Shown here one piece after another: positions 44,289 to 45,896 of a stretch of 45,896 bases of DNA. The stretch comes from Candidatus Zymogenaceae bacterium. Its GTDB lineage: Bacteria > Desulfobacterota > Zymogenia > Zymogenales > Zymogenaceae. The notes beneath the pieces were generated by a model. It saw nothing but the letters and a program-made list of their open reading frames with translations. It made no database searches and had not been told where the DNA came from. The stretch is from assembly GCA_016933535.1 (NCBI GenBank), contig JAFGAS010000062.1, positions 1-45,896 of the forward strand, written 5' to 3'. The position numbers and the translations under genes are program-made. Positions within the stretch are counted from its first letter, which is position 1. The number at the start of each line of letters is the position of its first letter.

Positions 44289-44972
44289 ATGAGGTCGTTT
44301 CGTCTTTTTCTCTTGGTCTCGGTGATTGTTCTTACCGCCGGTTTCGGCGTTCTCGAATGCAGGGCGCAGGAATATTCCGCGGACGAGTATAAGTCAGATA
44401 TAAGGGCTGCCCTGGGAGCGGATGACTATAGTAAGGCTATTGAAATCTGCGAAAACGCCATCAAGGAATACCCTAATGATGCCAACTTCTGGTATTACGA
44501 AGGATTTGCTTTAGCGGAAAAGGGAAGCTTTAAAGAAGCCGAAAAAGCTTATGATGCTGCAAATAAGCTAAAACCCTTTAGGTTTAAAAAAGTAGAATTT
44601 AAAACTGAAAAAGCACAAGAACTATTCTATCTTGGAAAAGATGTGAGATCCAGTAATCCTGATCTATCTATTGAGTATTTTCTTAAATGTAACGAATTAG
44701 AGCCAGATAATCCGGCAGGATTACATGAAATCGCTATAGCATATTATATATATAAAAAGGACGATCTAAAATCTATTGGATATCTTAGAAAAGCTATTAG
44801 TTTAGATCCAGATGGCATGTCACTAATAAATATTCCATTTCTTTATCACGCGACAAGAGACTACAAAAGAGCCCTTTTCTATTTTAACCTAACCCATAGA
44901 CTGGCACCGACCTTCAACACGAAAATAGTAGAAGAAGGAATAGTAGACTGCGAAGAGAATCTAGGTCTATAA
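44289..44972 (+). CDS. Secreted TPR-repeat protein
   Basis: 227 residues with a signal peptide (about 1-26, ending at GVLECRAQ). TPR motifs follow: DYSKAIEICENAIKEYPND (about 46-64), FWYYEGFALAEKGSFKEAEKAYDAA (split as WYYEGFALAEKG and FKEAEKAYDAA), then LSIEYFLKCNELEPDNPAGL and SIGYLRKAISLDPD. It should be a periplasmic protein-interaction protein. The first 130 bp are of normal composition, while from about 44400 on the gene is strikingly AT-rich with matching codons, unlike all neighbours. It may be foreign or a fusion. GGAGGAAAAGG precedes the ATG. Confidence 0.8.
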   Translation: MRSFRLFLLVSVIVLTAGFGVLECRAQEYSADEYKSDIRAALGADDYSKAIEICENAIKEYPNDANFWYYEGFALAEKGSFKEAEKAYDAANKLKPFRFKKVEFKTEKAQELFYLGKDVRSSNPDLSIEYFLKCNELEPDNPAGLHEIAIAYYIYKKDDLKSIGYLRKAISLDPDGMSLINIPFLYHATRDYKRALFYFNLTHRLAPTFNTKIVEEGIVDCEENLGL

Positions 44973-45206
44973 AAGAATAGAGGATAACCGTGTCCATGGA
45001 CAACGGAGTTGTCGGTACCACCCAGCGCAGGTGAATACGCTCCTCTCCTCTGTTCCCGACGGGGCCCCCAAAAAGCCTGCTTTTTGGGGTGTCAGCCGGG
45101 CGGCATTAATGCCGCCCCTACGGGTGTAAGCGGTTCAATCAGACAGTCGTATCAGCCCTATGACTTACAAGTATCCGGCTTACTAGCACATAGGCCAGAA
45201 TGCCAA
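44973..45206. other. Repeat-rich gap before the transposase
   Basis: It holds an inverted repeat with 11-bp arms (CCCCAAAAAGC 45066-45076 and GCTTTTTGGGG 45079-45089) and the first REP palindrome (45098-45117). No gene is supported. Confidence 0.55.
45098..45117 (-). repeat. REP palindrome 1
   Basis: Perfect 20-bp palindrome GGGCGGCATTAATGCCGCCC. The asymmetric flank (CTAC after it) puts it in reverse orientation to copy 2. It is 90 bp upstream of the transposase ATG. Confidence 0.85.
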
Positions 45207-45463
45207 ATGACGCACCGATCTCAACCTTCCGAACAACCTTCCCGACGCTCCATCCGATTGAAAGACTACGACTACACACAGGCCGGCTGGTACTTTGTCA
45301 CGGTTTGTACAAAGGGAAAGGCGTGCATGTTCGGTAACGTTGAGAATGGCGTAATGCGCCTTTCCGAAATCGGCAGGACAGCCGCAGAACACCTCACCGA
45401 GATATCGAGGTATTTCCCGTTTGTTTCCATCGACGCGCAGGTAATCATGCCGAACCATATCCA

Positions 45464-45509
45464 CGCCATAATCGTAATACAACCTGCGCCATAATCGTAA
45501 TACAACCTG
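45464..45509. repeat. Exact 23-bp tandem duplication
   Basis: Positions 45464-45486 are repeated without change at 45487-45509, inside the transposase just after the HUH motif. 23 is not a multiple of three, so it causes the frameshift. Confidence 0.95.
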
Positions 45510-45512
45510 TAG

Positions 45513-45532
45513 GGGCGGCATTAATGCCGCCC
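45513..45532 (+). repeat. REP palindrome 2, inside the transposase
   Basis: Same perfect 20-bp palindrome as copy 1, preceded by GTAGG. In the repaired frame it codes for a short linker (GAALMPP) between the HUH and Tyr halves, so its insertion kept the frame. Confidence 0.85.
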
Positions 45533-45778
45533 GTCGAAACGTCTTTAAGTACCGGGCCGGATTCACCGCCCCGATCGTTGTCCTTTATCATCCAACAGTA
45601 CAAATCCGGGATCACGAGGTGGTGCGCGGCCAACGGGCTTGGATATTTTGGGTGGCAGCGCGGTTTTTACGAGCACATAATCAGGAACGAGGGCGATCTA
45701 CATGATACCAAGGAATATATCATCAATAATCCCATGAAATGGAATGAAGACGAAGAATACAGAGAGTAGGAAAGAGAC

Positions 45779-45798
45779 GGGCGGCATGTATGCCGCCC
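45779..45798 (-). repeat. REP palindrome 3
   Basis: GGGCGGCATgtATGCCGCCC, with the central two bases changed from copies 1 and 2. It is 9 bp after the transposase stop, and by its flank is inverted relative to copy 2. Confidence 0.8.
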
Positions 45799-45835
45799 CA
45801 GACTGCTGACAAAGTCCAGCTTCTAAATAACTGTC

Positions 45836-45866
45836 ATCGCGAGGGGCCTTTAGACCCCGTGGCGAT
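45836..45866. repeat. Interrupted hairpin, probable dispersed repeat
   Basis: ATCGC/GCGAT outer arms and GGGG/CCCC inner arms, in a GTCATCGCGAGG...GTGGCGATCTC frame that resembles dispersed repeats common in deltaproteobacterial genomes. The identity is from memory and unsearched. Confidence 0.45.
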
Positions 45867-45896
45867 CTCGGATACTGATTTACATACTAACGTGAT

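Larger units (their letters stand above)
45207..45769 (+). pseudogene. REP-associated tyrosine transposase, frameshifted
   Basis: Two frames together form one IS200-like Y1 transposase of the RAYT group. The first (45207-45494) has RRSIRLKDYDYTQAGWYFVT, VENGVMRLSEIGR and the HUH site MPNHIHAII. The second (to 45769) has SLSFIIQQYKSGITRW, the catalytic-Tyr segment WQRGFYEHIIRNE and YIINNPMKW. An exact 23-bp tandem duplication (45464-45486 and 45487-45509) shifts the frame by two and stops the first part at 45494. Removing one copy restores one open frame of about 179 codons. A REP palindrome (45513-45532) lies in the linker. HUH and Tyr are therefore on different products and the enzyme is probably dead. 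Confidence 0.85.

Noticed and set aside
43440..45896. Prophage or integrative element
   Set aside because: No integrase, phage structural gene or attachment-site pair beside the tRNA is visible; only small repeats and one broken Y1 transposase are present.

Overview
The window looks like chromosome of a GC-rich, Gram-negative, probably anaerobic bacterium. The best guess is a deltaproteobacterial (Desulfobacterota-like) lineage. Support: several [4Fe-4S] proteins, two beta-oxidation clusters, a TIM-barrel amidohydrolase/Fe-S operon, a PilZ-type N-terminal domain fused to HEAT repeats, an RND tripartite pump, an AsmA protein, and REP-associated repeats at the right end. The lineage call is inference; no rRNA or ribosomal protein gene is present to fix it.

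Left part (1-13.3 kb): a TetR regulator diverges from a four-gene group (methyltransferase, ATC-hydrolase-like protein, flavodoxin/ferredoxin EFR1-type protein, metallo-beta-lactamase-fold lipoprotein). The shared promoter region carries two matching palindromes. A second TetR gene heads a TetR-SRPBCC operon with a promoter so close to the start codon that the mRNA should be nearly leaderless. Next come a Tat-exported AMMECR1-like/toroid fusion, an ECF sigma factor overlapping a small membrane protein, a class II aldolase with a decayed partial copy beside it, and a MarR-amidohydrolase-ferredoxin operon.

Middle (13.4-33.4 kb): a 913-residue PilZ-like/HEAT protein; a thiolase/DUF35 pair with an acyl-CoA dehydrogenase upstream; a 940-residue inverse autotransporter with a beta-helix passenger built of about 11 repeats; a second acyl-CoA dehydrogenase with a crotonase-family enzyme lacking both classical catalytic glutamates; a TolC-HlyD-RND efflux operon; and a CPBP-protease-like membrane domain with a QQ active-site variant, fused to an FG-GAP propeller.

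Right part (33.7-43.4 kb) is housekeeping: tRNA-Pro, pcnB, mtnA with an AsmA gene, gatB, and an MFS-gatC-gatA operon.

The last 2.5 kb is accessory. Two long hairpin elements flank an isochorismatase-family gene. An AT-rich TPR gene follows, then a REP-associated tyrosine transposase broken by an exact 23-bp tandem duplication, with three REP palindromes in and around it.

All calls come from reading the sequence and from general knowledge of protein families; no database search was run.
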